From Acidovorax sp. sic0104 (lineage in GTDB: Bacteria > Pseudomonadota > Gammaproteobacteria > Burkholderiales > Burkholderiaceae_C), in NCBI RefSeq assembly GCF_019219095.1, contig NZ_JAHUWH010000001.1, positions 124,001-188,000 on the forward strand: 64,000 nt of DNA, given 5' to 3'. The notes beneath the pieces are model-generated. The model was not told the DNA's origin. It did not search any database and saw nothing but the letters and a program-made list of their open reading frames with translations. This document shows, piece by piece, positions 38,221 to 47,906 of the stretch (positions are counted from its first letter, which is position 1; every line of letters begins with the position of its first letter). The translations under genes and the position numbers were made by a program.

Positions 38221-38250
38221 TACACGCAGTACCACTCGGCACGGCACAGC

Positions 38251-38287
38251 AAAAAGGGGCTGGGCGCTTGGCGCCCAGCCCCTTTTT
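38251..38287. terminator. Bidirectional terminator after accD
   Basis: AAAAAGGGGCTGGGCGC and GCGCCCAGCCCCTTTTT form a perfect 17-base stem around TTG. A run on one side and T run on the other allow termination from both accD (plus) and the YggT gene (minus). Confidence 0.95.
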
Positions 38288-38302
38288 ATTTCTCAGCAGT
38301 TC

Positions 38303-38354
38303 ATTTTTGATAGCAGCTAGCGCTCACCAGTCAAGCACTGGAGACGATTTTTGC
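38303..38354 (+). repeat. Dispersed hairpin repeat, copy 4
   Basis: TTTTTGATAGCAGCTAGCGCT, loop CACCAGT, CAAGCACT and then ATTTTTG give the family order in plus orientation, between the accD terminator and the end of the YggT gene. The second arm has two substitutions. Confidence 0.65.
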
Positions 38355-38366
38355 CCTCAACAGCTC

Positions 38367-38924
38367 TCAGCGCATCACGCTGCCTTGCAGGTGACCCAGC
38401 ACCATCATCACCACCTGCAGCAGCACCATGAGCACCAGGGGCGACAGGTCAAATCCGCCCAACAGCGGAATGATGCGGCGAACCGGGCGTAAAACCGGCT
38501 CGCACAGTCGGGCAATCACGTCCGAGAGCGGCGAGCGCGCCTGCACCCATGACATCACGACGTAGACGATCAACAGGCCGATCAGCCCGGACACCGCCAC
38601 CCGCGCCAAGCCGAAGAGCGCCAGCACCGGCAACCAGGTCCACAACGACGAGCTCGCCAAGGCACTCAGCAACAGCGCGAGCAGCAGGTACTGCACCAGC
38701 TGGAACAGCACCGCTGCCACCAGACTCGACATATCCACGCGCCCCAAGGGCGGGATCAGCTTGCGCAGCGGCAGGATGATCCAGTCCGTGAGCGCGAAGA
38801 CCAGCCCTCCCACGGGGTTCGAAAACGGAATGCGCTGCCATTGCATGTACAGCCGCAACAGGCACGCCCCTGTGAGCAGGCCACCGACAACGTCGAGCAA
38901 AAAAGAGGCAATCTGGTAGAGCAT
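38367..38924 (-). CDS. YggT family membrane protein
   Basis: A 185-residue integral membrane protein made of two similar halves, each with membrane helices followed by an LRxxRRIIPLLG-like motif (LRKLIPPLGRVDMSS at about 55-70 and VLRPVRRIIPLLGGFDLSP at about 145-165). This duplicated YGGT architecture is typical; the family has a reported link to osmotic shock tolerance and cell division but no defined biochemical role. ATG 38924 is chosen because it starts directly with the first membrane helix (MLYQIASFLLDVVGG). Confidence 0.88.
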   Translation of the reverse strand: MLYQIASFLLDVVGGLLTGACLLRLYMQWQRIPFSNPVGGLVFALTDWIILPLRKLIPPLGRVDMSSLVAAVLFQLVQYLLLALLLSALASSSLWTWLPVLALFGLARVAVSGLIGLLIVYVVMSWVQARSPLSDVIARLCEPVLRPVRRIIPLLGGFDLSPLVLMVLLQVVMMVLGHLQGSVMR

Positions 38925-39276
38925 GGATGAGACAAAAACAGGCCAGCGACGCCGAAAGAACGCTGTGTCATGGGATGATAGCGACGTAGGGTGTTCCCCC
39001 ATCGGTTTCAAGGATGGTGCTTCAGCACCGCCGCGACCGGCCAACCCGGGCAGGGCGACGCAAACGTTTGCACTGGCCGGCTACGCCATGCCGTTGTTGA
39101 TTGAACGGCGCGAGTCCGAACCGAGGCATTCGGTATGCGAATACCGATGCCAGCTTCGGTGACATCCAAGCCGCCGAAGAACGTGTATCGGCCGCCCGCT
39201 CCACGCGATCTTCGGCTGTCCCTGGAACGCTCTTGAAAACCGACATGAACCTGCTGCCCTTCGTCATATCCGATTC
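38925..39276. other. 352-base gap with no recognised gene
   Basis: Divergent region between the YggT and LON-domain genes. It holds a hairpin GCAT-T-CGGTAT / ATACCGATGC (39126-39150) and a short minus-strand frame (39022-39267) that resembles no family I know. Base composition is lower in GC than the neighbours and the frame is probably fortuitous or decayed. No clear promoter was identified. Confidence 0.4.
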
Positions 39277-39918
39277 ATGACCCAGCCTCTCACACTGTCA
39301 TCGCTGCCCCTTTTTCCGCTCGGCTCCGTGCTCTTTCCGGACGGGGTGCTGGCCTTGCGCGTGTTCGAGGTGCGCTACCTTGACATGGTGCGCAAATGCC
39401 AGCAGGCGGGCGCGCCCTTCGGCGTGGTGGCCCTGACGCAAGGACGCGAGGTGCGCCAGGCTGGCGCACCCGAAGAGCAATTCAGCGACGTAGGCACGCT
39501 GGCCGTCATCGAGCAGATCGATACGCCGCAGCCCGGTCTGATCACGCTGGTGTGCCGCGGCAGCCAGCGCTTTCGCATCACTCACCGGCAACTGCTGGCG
39601 CACGGGCTGTGGATTGCCGATGTGGACCATCTCGACCAGGACCTGGCCGTGCCCGTTCCGCCAGACCTGCACAAGGCCTCGACCGCCCTGGCGCAGGTGC
39701 TCCACACCCTGCATCAGCGGGACCCCGAAACGCCCACCGCCATCATCCCCACGGCAGCCCAGCTCGACGACTGCGGCTGGGTGGCCAACCGCTGGTGCGA
39801 GTTGCTGCCGGTCCCCCTGGAACTCAAGCAGCGCCTGATGGAACTGGACAACCCGCTGGTGCGGCTGGAATTGGTGGGCGACGTCCTGGAGCGCACCGGC
39901 ATTGCACCCACGCAATGA
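39277..39918 (+). CDS. LON N-terminal (substrate-binding) domain protein
   Basis: A 213-residue protein consisting only of the N-terminal domain of Lon-type proteases: LPLFPLGSVLFPDGVLALRVFEVRY, LVCRGSQRFRI, and a helical C-terminal part. There is no AAA+ or protease domain. Such stand-alone LON-N proteins (PF02190) resemble cereblon's domain and are of unknown function in bacteria. It ends 55 bases before the first gene of the glycan island. Confidence 0.9.
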   Translation: MTQPLTLSSLPLFPLGSVLFPDGVLALRVFEVRYLDMVRKCQQAGAPFGVVALTQGREVRQAGAPEEQFSDVGTLAVIEQIDTPQPGLITLVCRGSQRFRITHRQLLAHGLWIADVDHLDQDLAVPVPPDLHKASTALAQVLHTLHQRDPETPTAIIPTAAQLDDCGWVANRWCELLPVPLELKQRLMELDNPLVRLELVGDVLERTGIAPTQ

Positions 39919-39973
39919 TGATGAGCGGCAAGACATCGGTCATCCGCCCACGCCGACATCCCTTCCTGCACCC

Positions 39974-41896
39974 ATGCTGAGCCGCATCCTGGGCTGGTCC
40001 CGTGCAGCCAAGCGTCTGGTGGTCGTGGCCATGGATGTGTGCCTGGGGCTCGCAGCAATGTGGCTGGCCTTTACATTGCGGCTGGAAACCCCTCACTGGC
40101 CACAAGGCATGCAGTGGCTGGCCTACGCACTGGCACCAGCGCTCGCGTTTCCCATCTTTGCCAAGCTGGGGCTGTACCGGGCCATCTTCCGCTACACCGG
40201 CATCACGGCGCTCATCACCACGGGCAAGGCCGTCGCCATCTACGGCGCCTTGCTCCTGGCATGCCTGCTGGCTGCGCAATGGGAGGGAGTTCCCCGCAGC
40301 GTCGGCATCTTGCAGCCGCTGCTGTTCATGCTGCTGGTGGGTGCCAGCCGCGCTCTGGGCTGGCTGGCGCTGGCGGGCCGCAGCCGCCATGCGTCGTACC
40401 GCCTGTTGATCTACGGAGCAGGGAGCGCCGGGGCGCAGACGGCAGCAGGCCTGGGCAACATGCGCCAGTACCTGCTCAAGGGCTTCGTGGACGACGATGC
40501 CAGCAAGATCGGCCGCAGCATCAACGGCGTGCGCGTGCACTCACCCCAGGCCCTTGGCGGCGTGGTAAACCGGCTTGGCATCACCGACGTCCTGCTAGCG
40601 CTGCCCAGCACCACGCGCCAGCGCCGCCGCGAGATCATCGAAGGCATGCGGGACCTGCCCGTGCGCATCCGCACCTTGCCGGGCCTGTCGGACCTGGCCA
40701 GCGGCCGCGTCACGGTCACCGACTTCCAGGACCTGGAGATCGAAGATCTGCTCGGCCGCGAGCCCGTCGCGCCCGACCCCGGCCTGCTCGGCCGCAACCT
40801 CTCGGGCACCGTGGTGCTGGTGACTGGTGCCGGTGGAAGCATCGGCAGCGAACTGTGCAGGCAGATCGTGCGTGAGCAGCCTCGGCAACTGCTGCTGGTG
40901 GACCACAGCGAGTTTGCGCTCTACAGCATCCACCACGAACTGCAGGCGCTGGCACACCAGGGAGAACACGGCTGCGAGCTGGTGCCGCTGCTGGCGAACG
41001 TGACACACCGGGATCGCATGGCGGACATCTGCCGGCAGCACCGCCCCGCCTCAATCTACCACGCCGCCGCCTACAAGCACGTGCCCATGGTGGAGGCCAA
41101 CGCGGGCGAAGGCATCCTGAACAACGTGTTCGGCACGCTGACCATGGTGCAGGTGGCCCTGGAACACGGTGCCAGCCATTTTGTGCTGGTGTCCACCGAC
41201 AAGGCGGTGCGGCCCACGAACATCATGGGCGCCACCAAGCGCGTGGCCGAGATGGTGCTGCAGGCGGTCGCGGCATCAACGCACAGCCCCTTTGGCTATG
41301 CCGGAGGCGGCGAAGGCACGGAGGGCGCACCCTGGACATGCCGCACGCGATTTTCCATGGTGCGCTTTGGCAACGTGCTCGGGTCGAGCGGCAGCGTGAT
41401 CCCGCTGTTTCGCCGGCAGATCGCCGCAGGCGGGCCCATCACGGTGACCCACCCCGACGTCACACGCTACTTCATGACCATCGCCGAAGCCGCCCAGCTG
41501 GTGCTGCAGGCCGGCGCCATGGCCGAAGGGGGCGATGTGTTTCTGCTCGACATGGGCGAGCCACTGCAGATCCTGGACCTGGCGCAGCGCATGGTGGCGC
41601 TGTCGGGCCTTACGGTGCGCGACGCGCAGCATCCTGCAGGCGATATCGAAATCGTTTTCTCCGGCCTGCGCCCTGGTGAAAAACTGTTCGAGGAACTCCT
41701 GATTGGCGACAACCCCTTGCCCACCGCCCATCCCCGCATCCTGCGGGCCTGCGAGGAGTACCGGCCCTGGGGTGACCTGCGCAGCCTGCTGAACGCTTTG
41801 CAGCACGCTGCGAACTCGGGAGACCGCAGCGCCATGACGGCCCTGCTGCAGCAACTGGTGCCCGGCTACCAACCCGAGGCCGCGGCCGCGCCATGA
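39974..41896 (+). CDS. NDP-sugar 4,6-dehydratase (PglF/WbpM/CapD type)
   Basis: A 640-residue membrane-bound sugar nucleotide dehydratase. The first about 130 residues contain four membrane segments; then a CoA-binding-like Rossmann domain (LLIYGAGSAGAQTA); and from about residue 275 the SDR domain with NAD motif TGAGGSIGSEL (about 283-293), VSTDKAVRPTNIMGATKR, where the usual Tyr of the YxxxK triad is Met as in WbpM/PglF, and VRFGNVLGSSGSVIP. These enzymes convert UDP-GlcNAc to a 4-keto-6-deoxy sugar, first step to bacillosamine- or QuiNAc-type sugars. It opens the glycan island and overlaps the flippase by four bases. Confidence 0.92.
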   Translation: MLSRILGWSRAAKRLVVVAMDVCLGLAAMWLAFTLRLETPHWPQGMQWLAYALAPALAFPIFAKLGLYRAIFRYTGITALITTGKAVAIYGALLLACLLAAQWEGVPRSVGILQPLLFMLLVGASRALGWLALAGRSRHASYRLLIYGAGSAGAQTAAGLGNMRQYLLKGFVDDDASKIGRSINGVRVHSPQALGGVVNRLGITDVLLALPSTTRQRRREIIEGMRDLPVRIRTLPGLSDLASGRVTVTDFQDLEIEDLLGREPVAPDPGLLGRNLSGTVVLVTGAGGSIGSELCRQIVREQPRQLLLVDHSEFALYSIHHELQALAHQGEHGCELVPLLANVTHRDRMADICRQHRPASIYHAAAYKHVPMVEANAGEGILNNVFGTLTMVQVALEHGASHFVLVSTDKAVRPTNIMGATKRVAEMVLQAVAASTHSPFGYAGGGEGTEGAPWTCRTRFSMVRFGNVLGSSGSVIPLFRRQIAAGGPITVTHPDVTRYFMTIAEAAQLVLQAGAMAEGGDVFLLDMGEPLQILDLAQRMVALSGLTVRDAQHPAGDIEIVFSGLRPGEKLFEELLIGDNPLPTAHPRILRACEEYRPWGDLRSLLNALQHAANSGDRSAMTALLQQLVPGYQPEAAAAP

Positions 41897-43125
41897 AGCC
41901 AGGGCTTGTGCGGGCGACGCTGACATTGCTCACGGGCAGCGTGGCAGCCCACGCCATCCCCTTGCTGCTGGGGCCTGCGCTCACGCGCCTGTATAGCCCC
42001 GAGGCCTACGGCCAGTTTGCGCTGCTGTGGGCGGTGTCCGCCAACATCGCGGTGGTCGCCTGTGCCAGGTACGAGTTCGCGCTGCCGCTGGAGACGAGCG
42101 ATGAAGGCGCTGCCGAACTGATGGCGCTGTGCGCACGCATCCTGATGGCCGTCACGGCAGCATCGGCTGGCGTGGGTGCCGTCTTGGCGCTCTGGCGCGA
42201 CCTGCCGCTGGCATGGAGCCTGCCCCTGGCCGTGGCGGCGGGCGGCGCCATGCAGTGGCTCACCATGTGGGCCACGCGCTCCCAGCTGTTCGGGCTGCTG
42301 GCGCTGGCCAGGCTGTTGCAGCAAGGGGGCGGCGCCATCGCGCAGCTGCTGCTGGGCCTGCTGAAGATGGGTCCGACGGGGCTGATGCTGGGGTCTGCCG
42401 CCACCGCGCTGGGCGCCGCGTGCCTGCTGGCGCGCCCAGCACCGGCGGGGGGCTGGGCAGCACTGTGGCGCATGCCGAGGCAGGCACTGACCGACGCCGC
42501 GCGGCGGCATAGCGACTTCCCGCTGCTCAACACGCCCCACGCATTTCTAGGGGCACTGCAAGACACGCTCACGCTGGTGCTTGTGGCGACCCTGACCGGT
42601 GACGCGTCTGCGGGCGTCTGGGCGCTGGCATTGCGCTATCTGAAGGCTCCGGCGACGCTGGTGGGCGGGGCCTTGTCGCAAACCCTGTATCCACGCCTGC
42701 TCCAGGCCCCAGGAGATGGCCAAGCGCGTGCCATCGTCCGGCGTGCCATGCTGGGGCTGGCGGCCATCGCGCTGCCGCTGGCGGCCGTGCTGATGCTCGC
42801 CGGCCCCCAGGTCTTCCATCTGGCATTCGGCGACCAGTGGACACAAACCGGCGAGCTCGCCCGCGCGATGGCGCCCTACATCGCCCTGCATTTCATCGCG
42901 TCCCCGCTGGCGGTGGTGACCATGGCCTGGAAAGCCCAGGCCTGGGCGCTGCGCCTGGCGCTGGCCGGACAATGTCTGTTCTTTGCGGGCCTCGTGCCCG
43001 GACTCTGTCTGGGCGGTCTCAGCGGCGCCGGGTGGGGCATTTCGGCCAGCATGCTGGCGTACTTTGGCTACTATTTCTGGGCCCTGGCGAACTGGAAGGA
43101 CATCCCCCATGAGAGCGCTGCTTAA
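41893..43125 (+). CDS. Polysaccharide flippase (Wzx/MOP family)
   Basis: A 410-residue protein with about ten to twelve membrane segments and the start MKPGLVRATLTLLTGSVAAH, followed by RLYSPEAYGQFALLWAVS, typical of oligosaccharide-lipid flippases. It would move undecaprenyl-linked glycan units to the periplasm. ATGA overlap with the dehydratase and a 17-base overlap with the following acyltransferase show tight co-translation. Confidence 0.88.
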   Translation: MKPGLVRATLTLLTGSVAAHAIPLLLGPALTRLYSPEAYGQFALLWAVSANIAVVACARYEFALPLETSDEGAAELMALCARILMAVTAASAGVGAVLALWRDLPLAWSLPLAVAAGGAMQWLTMWATRSQLFGLLALARLLQQGGGAIAQLLLGLLKMGPTGLMLGSAATALGAACLLARPAPAGGWAALWRMPRQALTDAARRHSDFPLLNTPHAFLGALQDTLTLVLVATLTGDASAGVWALALRYLKAPATLVGGALSQTLYPRLLQAPGDGQARAIVRRAMLGLAAIALPLAAVLMLAGPQVFHLAFGDQWTQTGELARAMAPYIALHFIASPLAVVTMAWKAQAWALRLALAGQCLFFAGLVPGLCLGGLSGAGWGISASMLAYFGYYFWALANWKDIPHESAA

Positions 43126-43690
43126 CCGCTGGCGCCGCAGCCTCTGGCAGGCGCTTTTCTACCGCATGGTGTTCGGCGAACGCGACGCGGCTGGCCGCGC
43201 GCTTGCCCATACGCGCATAGCGCCCAGCACCTGCATCGAAGGCGCCGACGGTCTGCAGCTGTCCGACCACGTGTTCATCGGGCAGTTCAACTTCATCGAC
43301 GCCACGGCCGGCCTGCATATCGGCGAGGGGGTCCAGGTGACCAACTTCGTGAGCATCGTGACCCACAGCTCCCACCGCGCCATCCGCCTGCTGGGGCGCA
43401 GCTACGCCACGTTCGATGGCGCCAAGCCCGGCTACATCAGCGCCCCTGTGCACATAGGGGCGTACAGCTTCATCGGCCCACACAGCCTGATCGAGGCAGG
43501 CTCGCGCCTGGGCAAGGGAGTGGTGGTGTGTGCCTACGCGCAGGTGCGCGGCGAGGTGCCTGACTTCGCCATCATGGCCGGCGCCCCGGCGCGCCAGATC
43601 GGCGACGTCCGCGAGCGTGACGCCCGACTGCTGGCGCAGTTTCCTGAACTGGTGCCGCGCTACGAAGCATGGGCAGGACGGCTGCCATGA
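43109..43690 (+). CDS. Left-handed beta-helix acyltransferase
   Basis: A 193-residue hexapeptide-repeat acyltransferase (LacA/WcaF-like). Residues 45-165 show the [LIV]GxxxxIG-type repeats (IAPSTCIEGADGLQLSDHVFIG, IGAYSFIGPHSLIEAGSRLGKG). The conserved THSSHR catalytic-histidine region is at about 88-93. Probably acetylates a sugar of the glycan, either the amino group of a 4-amino sugar or a hydroxyl; it is not clearly PglD. Overlaps the flippase and the next glycosyltransferase (ATGA). Confidence 0.85.
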   Translation: MRALLNRWRRSLWQALFYRMVFGERDAAGRALAHTRIAPSTCIEGADGLQLSDHVFIGQFNFIDATAGLHIGEGVQVTNFVSIVTHSSHRAIRLLGRSYATFDGAKPGYISAPVHIGAYSFIGPHSLIEAGSRLGKGVVVCAYAQVRGEVPDFAIMAGAPARQIGDVRERDARLLAQFPELVPRYEAWAGRLP

Positions 43691-44754
43691 AGCGCGCGGC
43701 ACCTATCCACCTGTGCCTGTTCGGCGATGCAACCAGCCCGCACGTGCAGCGCTGGGCGCGCGAGATGCTGCTGCGCGGCTACAGGGTGTCTCTGATCACG
43801 GCACGGCCTGCGCCGGTCACCGGGGTGGAGGTGCGCGCGCTGCGGCCGGTGCGGCGCTCCAGCGACTGGCTCTTTCGCGTGCGCGAAGCGCAGCGCCAGG
43901 TGCGTGACTTGGCGCCCGACATCGTGCATGCCCACTACATCACGTCGTACGGCTACCTCGCGGCACGTTGCGACCGCCACCCTCTGGCAATGACGGCATG
44001 GGGCACCGACCTGCTGGTGACCCCGCTCAAGAGCCCGTGGATGCGCTGGCTGACAGGCTGGACGCTGCGCAAGGCAGACCTCATCACCGGCGACTCGGCC
44101 AGCCTGATGGGCGCTGTGGCGCGGTTCGGCCCTGCCTGTCCGGTCGAGGAAATCCACTGGGGCGTGGACCTGAATCGTTTTCGCCCTGTGCCCTGGAACA
44201 GCAAGCCCGCCGTGCAACTGGTGAGCCTTCGCGCCTGGGAACCCAACTACCGCATCGACACCATCGTTGACGCCTTCGGACAGTTGCGCGCGGGGCTGCC
44301 GCACCTGGACCTGCGCTTGCACCTGCTGGGCGGCGGCAGCCTCGAGGCGGCGTTGCGCCTGCAGGTCCACACCGCGGGCCTGCAAGGGTGCGTGCACCTG
44401 CACGGCCGGCTGGACGACGCAGGCATGGCGCGCGTGCTGGGCGACTGCAGGATCTCCATCTCGGTGCCTGACAGCGACGCCACGTCGGTCGCGGTGCTGG
44501 AAAGCATGGCCTGCGGACTGGCCGTCGTCGCCAGCGACTTGCAGGCCAACCGGCACTGGCTCGATCCGCAGTGGCTGGTCAATGCCGGCGACGCCGCAGC
44601 GCTGGCGGAGACCTTGCGAACGCTCATCACCAACGACGCCACGGCGCGGCTTGTGGGCGAGCGCAACGCTGCGCGCATCGCCAAGGACGGCGACCGGGCC
44701 ATCCAGATGGACCGGGTGCATGCGCTCTATCAACAACTTGCAGGCGCACAGTGA
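43687..44754 (+). CDS. GT4-family glycosyltransferase
   Basis: A 355-residue GT-B glycosyltransferase. N-terminal Rossmann domain with GDATSPHVQRWAREM and HAHYITSYGYL; C-terminal nucleotide-sugar domain with LVSLRAWEPNYRID and the family glutamates in SISVPDSDATSVAVLESMACGLAVVASDL (E-x7-E-like). It adds a sugar to the lipid-linked glycan at the cytoplasmic face. Donor and acceptor cannot be told from sequence. Coupled to its neighbours (ATGA before; GTGA overlap with the following gene). Confidence 0.88.
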   Translation: MKRAAPIHLCLFGDATSPHVQRWAREMLLRGYRVSLITARPAPVTGVEVRALRPVRRSSDWLFRVREAQRQVRDLAPDIVHAHYITSYGYLAARCDRHPLAMTAWGTDLLVTPLKSPWMRWLTGWTLRKADLITGDSASLMGAVARFGPACPVEEIHWGVDLNRFRPVPWNSKPAVQLVSLRAWEPNYRIDTIVDAFGQLRAGLPHLDLRLHLLGGGSLEAALRLQVHTAGLQGCVHLHGRLDDAGMARVLGDCRISISVPDSDATSVAVLESMACGLAVVASDLQANRHWLDPQWLVNAGDAAALAETLRTLITNDATARLVGERNAARIAKDGDRAIQMDRVHALYQQLAGAQ

Positions 44755-44756
44755 AC

Positions 44757-45788
44757 ATGCCACAGGACCGAGACTTGAACCCGCTCATCAGCGTCATCGT
44801 GCCCTGCCGCAACGAGCGCCAGCACATCGATGCGTTCTGCGATTCGGCCCTGCGCCAGGTGCTGCCTGAGGGCTGGCGCATGGAAGTCCTCGTGGCCGAT
44901 GGTGCCAGCGACGACGGCACCCGCGAGCGGCTGCAGGAGCGCTGTACCGCAGACGCCCGCCTGGTGCTGGTGGACAACCCCGGGCGCATCGTCTCCACAG
45001 GTCTGAACGCGTGCATCGCGAAGGCCAGGGGCCAGATCATTGCGCGCCTGGACGTACACAGCCAGTTCGCGCCAGACTACCTTGCGCAATGCATACAGGC
45101 CCTTGAGCGCACGGGCGCCGACAACGTGGGCGGCCCGTGGGTGGCCCGCGGCATCGGGCCCACGGGCGCTGCGGTGGCTGCGGCCTTCCAGTGCCGCTGG
45201 GTGGTGGGGGGCGCACGCTCGCGCGACGTGCAGTTCGAGGGCACGGTCGACACCGTCTACCTGGGCTGCTGGCCTCGCAGCGTGTTCGAGCGCTTCGGCC
45301 AATTCGACGAAGCCCTGGTGCGCAACCAGGACGACGAGCACAACCTGCGCCTGCGCCTGGCCGGCGCCCGCATCTGGCAAAGCCGGCTGATCCGCTCCAC
45401 CTACCATCCACGCGGCTCGCTGCGGCACCTGTTCTCGCAGCAGCGGCAGTACGGCTACTGGCGCCCGTTCGTCATGCGCAAGCACGGCCAGCCAGGCGCC
45501 CTGCGCCAGCTCGTGCCAGCCATCTTCGTGGCCGCCGCGTGCGCCAGCATCGCGCTGCTGCCCTGGACGGCGTTCCCCTTTGCAGGCCTTGCACTGGCCT
45601 ATTTCAGCTATCTGATGGGCGCCTCCGCCGCTGCAGCCCGGGCTGCGGGCGACTGGTTCCTGCTGCCCCGGCTGCCAGCGACCATCGCTGCCTTCCATGT
45701 GGGTTATGGACTGGGCACGTGGCGGGGCCTGTGGGACATCGCGCGGTCGCGCGAGCCCTCGGCCGACTTTGCTCGGATCACACGATGA
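44757..45788 (+). CDS. GT2-family glycosyltransferase
   Basis: A 343-residue GT-A glycosyltransferase: SVIVPCRNERQHID, VADGASDDGTRE, the metal-binding DxD-like ARLDVHSQF, VDTVYLGCWPRSVFE and RNQDDEHNLRLRLA. Two membrane helices are near the C-terminus (about 262-300). Resembles ExoA-type transferases of succinoglycan synthesis. GTG 44751, which overlaps the preceding stop, is a possible start two codons earlier. Followed by the methyltransferase with an ATGA overlap. Confidence 0.88.
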   Translation: MPQDRDLNPLISVIVPCRNERQHIDAFCDSALRQVLPEGWRMEVLVADGASDDGTRERLQERCTADARLVLVDNPGRIVSTGLNACIAKARGQIIARLDVHSQFAPDYLAQCIQALERTGADNVGGPWVARGIGPTGAAVAAAFQCRWVVGGARSRDVQFEGTVDTVYLGCWPRSVFERFGQFDEALVRNQDDEHNLRLRLAGARIWQSRLIRSTYHPRGSLRHLFSQQRQYGYWRPFVMRKHGQPGALRQLVPAIFVAAACASIALLPWTAFPFAGLALAYFSYLMGASAAAARAAGDWFLLPRLPATIAAFHVGYGLGTWRGLWDIARSREPSADFARITR

Positions 45789-46480
45789 CGATGCAAGAAC
45801 CAGACGCCGTCAAGGCGCGCTATGGAAGGCGCGATGCAGCAACGGACGAAGCCCGCTACAGCCTGTACGGCAATGCGGCCGCGCTGCAGGCCCAGCAGGA
45901 GCGCCTGCGCGCCATGGTCCACACCTGGGCCGGCCATGGTTGGCACAGTCTGGGCCATCGGCGCATGCTGGAAGTAGGCTGCGGCAGCGGCGGCAACCTG
46001 CAAGACCTGCTTCGGCTGGGCGCCACGCCGGGCTGCCTGACAGGCATCGAGTTGCTGCCGGCCCGCGCTGCGCTGGCACGCAGTCTTCTCCCTCAGGACG
46101 TCACACTGCTGGAAGAAGATGCCGTTCACGCAAACGTATCGCCCGCCAGCCAAGATGCAGTGTTGGCATTTACTTTGTTCAGCTCCTTGCTGGATATGGC
46201 ATTCCGCCGTCAGATGGCGCAAACCGTCTGGGGCTGGGTGGCACCGGGCGGGGGCGTACTGGTGTACGACTTTGTGGTGGACAATCCCCGAAACCCCGAT
46301 GTGCGGCGCGTGCCCTTGCAGGAGTTGCAAGACCTTTTCCCGAATGCGCACCTGCAGTCGTACCGCCTGACGCTGGCGCCGCCCATCGCGCGCCGGCTGC
46401 CTGCATGGATGATTGCACCGGCGTCGCAACTGCTGCGCCCCCTGCGGACCCACCGCCTCACATGGGTGGTCAAACCTTGA
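45785..46480 (+). CDS. SAM-dependent methyltransferase of the glycan island
   Basis: A 231-residue class I methyltransferase: SAM motif MLEVGCGSGGNLQDLL at about residues 61-76, acidic GIELLPARAAL for ribose binding, then VLAFTLFSSLLD, and GWVAPGGGVLVYDFVVDNPRNPDVRRV. Probably methylates a sugar hydroxyl of the glycan, or the growing chain, as in O-antigen capping. Its coupling to the GT2 gene supports the role, but the substrate is unknown. Confidence 0.85.
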   Translation: MTMQEPDAVKARYGRRDAATDEARYSLYGNAAALQAQQERLRAMVHTWAGHGWHSLGHRRMLEVGCGSGGNLQDLLRLGATPGCLTGIELLPARAALARSLLPQDVTLLEEDAVHANVSPASQDAVLAFTLFSSLLDMAFRRQMAQTVWGWVAPGGGVLVYDFVVDNPRNPDVRRVPLQELQDLFPNAHLQSYRLTLAPPIARRLPAWMIAPASQLLRPLRTHRLTWVVKP

Positions 46481-46550
46481 TGAATACCTCTGAATCCTCC
46501 GTGCGCCTCTCGCATGTTTCGCATGCGTTGCAGGATGCACCGCACCACAT

Positions 46551-47879
46551 ATGAAGATAACTGTCATTGGCACGGGCTACGTGGGTCTTGTCACGGGAGC
46601 ATGCCTGGCAGAGATGGGCAACCACGTCGTGTGCATGGACCACGATGCCGCGCGCATCGATGCGCTGCGCGATGGCCACATGCCCATCCACGAGCCGGGC
46701 CTGGCGGACCTCGTGGTGCGCAATGCACACGCCGGCCGGATTCAGTTCACCACCGACGTCGCGCAGGCTGTGGCGCACGGCGTGATCCAGATGATCGCCG
46801 TGGGAACACCGGCAGGCGAAGACGGATCGGCCGACCTGCAGCACGTGCTGGCCGCCGCGCGGGCCGTGGCACAGCACATGGCGCAGTACAAGCTGGTGGT
46901 CACCAAGAGCACCGTGCCGGTCGGCACCGCGGACAAGGTTCGCCACGCCATGGATGCGGTGCTGGCCTCGCGCGCAACCCGGCCTGCCTACTCCATCGCG
47001 TCCAACCCCGAGTTCCTCAAGGAGGGCTCTGCCGTGCAGGATTTCATGCGGCCCGACCGCGTGATCGTCGGCACCAGCGACCCCGAGGCTGCCAGCCGGC
47101 TGCACACGCTGTACGCCCCCTTCATGCGCAACCGCGACCGGTTCGTGGTGATGGACGTGCGCAGCGCGGAGTTCACCAAGTACGCGGCCAACGCGATGCT
47201 GGCCACCCGCATCAGCTTCATGAACGAACTGGCGCTGCTGGCAGAAACGCTGGGCGTTGACATAGAGCACGTGCGCAACGGCATGGGGATGGACCCGCGC
47301 ATCGGCACGCACTTCCTGTACGCTGGCGCGGGCTACGGCGGCTCGTGCTTTCCCAAGGATGTGAGCGCGCTGCTCAAGACGGCCTCGGACCATGGGCACC
47401 ACCTGCAGGTGCTCGAGGGAGTGAAGGCCGTCAACGAACGGCAAAAGGGGGTGCTGGCGCGCAAGGTCAAGGACCGCTTCGGCCCGGACCTGGCCGGCCT
47501 GCGGTTCGCGCTGTGGGGCCTGGCGTTCAAGCCCGGAACGGACGACATGCGCGAGGCACCGAGCCTGGCCATCATCCACGAGCTGCTGCAGCACGGCGCC
47601 CAGGTCTGCGCCTACGACCCTGTCGCCATGGCACAGGCGCGCATGGCGCTGGGCCACAGGGACGGCCTGCATTTTGCAGACAGCGCCAACGACGCCCTTG
47701 AGGGCGCCACGGCGCTGGTCATCGTGACGGAATGGAAAGAGTTCCGCAGCCCCGATTTCGAGCACATCGCAGCCACCTTGCAGACGCCCGTCATCTTCGA
47801 CGGCCGCAATCTCTTCGAACCCTCTGAAATGAAGGCATTGGGCCTGGAGTACCACCCCATTGGCCGCCCGGTCCCATAA
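46551..47879 (+). CDS. ugd: UDP-glucose 6-dehydrogenase
   Basis: NAD-dependent conversion of UDP-glucose to UDP-glucuronate. 442 residues; [23 protein letters not shown] is the NAD motif, [14 protein letters not shown] and [15 protein letters not shown] are typical, and the catalytic thiol is Cys266 in [11 protein letters not shown]-mannose dehydrogenase relatives share these features, but Ugd is the better length and motif fit. It supplies an acidic sugar, or a precursor of 4-amino-arabinose-type sugars, for the glycan. Confidence 0.93.
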   Translation: MKITVIGTGYVGLVTGACLAEMGNHVVCMDHDAARIDALRDGHMPIHEPGLADLVVRNAHAGRIQFTTDVAQAVAHGVIQMIAVGTPAGEDGSADLQHVLAAARAVAQHMAQYKLVVTKSTVPVGTADKVRHAMDAVLASRATRPAYSIASNPEFLKEGSAVQDFMRPDRVIVGTSDPEAASRLHTLYAPFMRNRDRFVVMDVRSAEFTKYAANAMLATRISFMNELALLAETLGVDIEHVRNGMGMDPRIGTHFLYAGAGYGGSCFPKDVSALLKTASDHGHHLQVLEGVKAVNERQKGVLARKVKDRFGPDLAGLRFALWGLAFKPGTDDMREAPSLAIIHELLQHGAQVCAYDPVAMAQARMALGHRDGLHFADSANDALEGATALVIVTEWKEFRSPDFEHIAATLQTPVIFDGRNLFEPSEMKALGLEYHPIGRPVP

Positions 47880-47906
47880 AAGTGCCCTGTATCCGCTGCG
47901 CATAAT

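Noticed and set aside
39022..39267. Minus-strand frame of 81 codons in the YggT-LON gap
   Set aside because: No recognisable family, no ribosome binding site, and composition unlike neighbouring genes; treated as non-coding.
43109..43690. Acyltransferase as PglD
   Set aside because: Left-handed helix acyltransferase but without the N-terminal nucleotide-sugar-binding domain of PglD.
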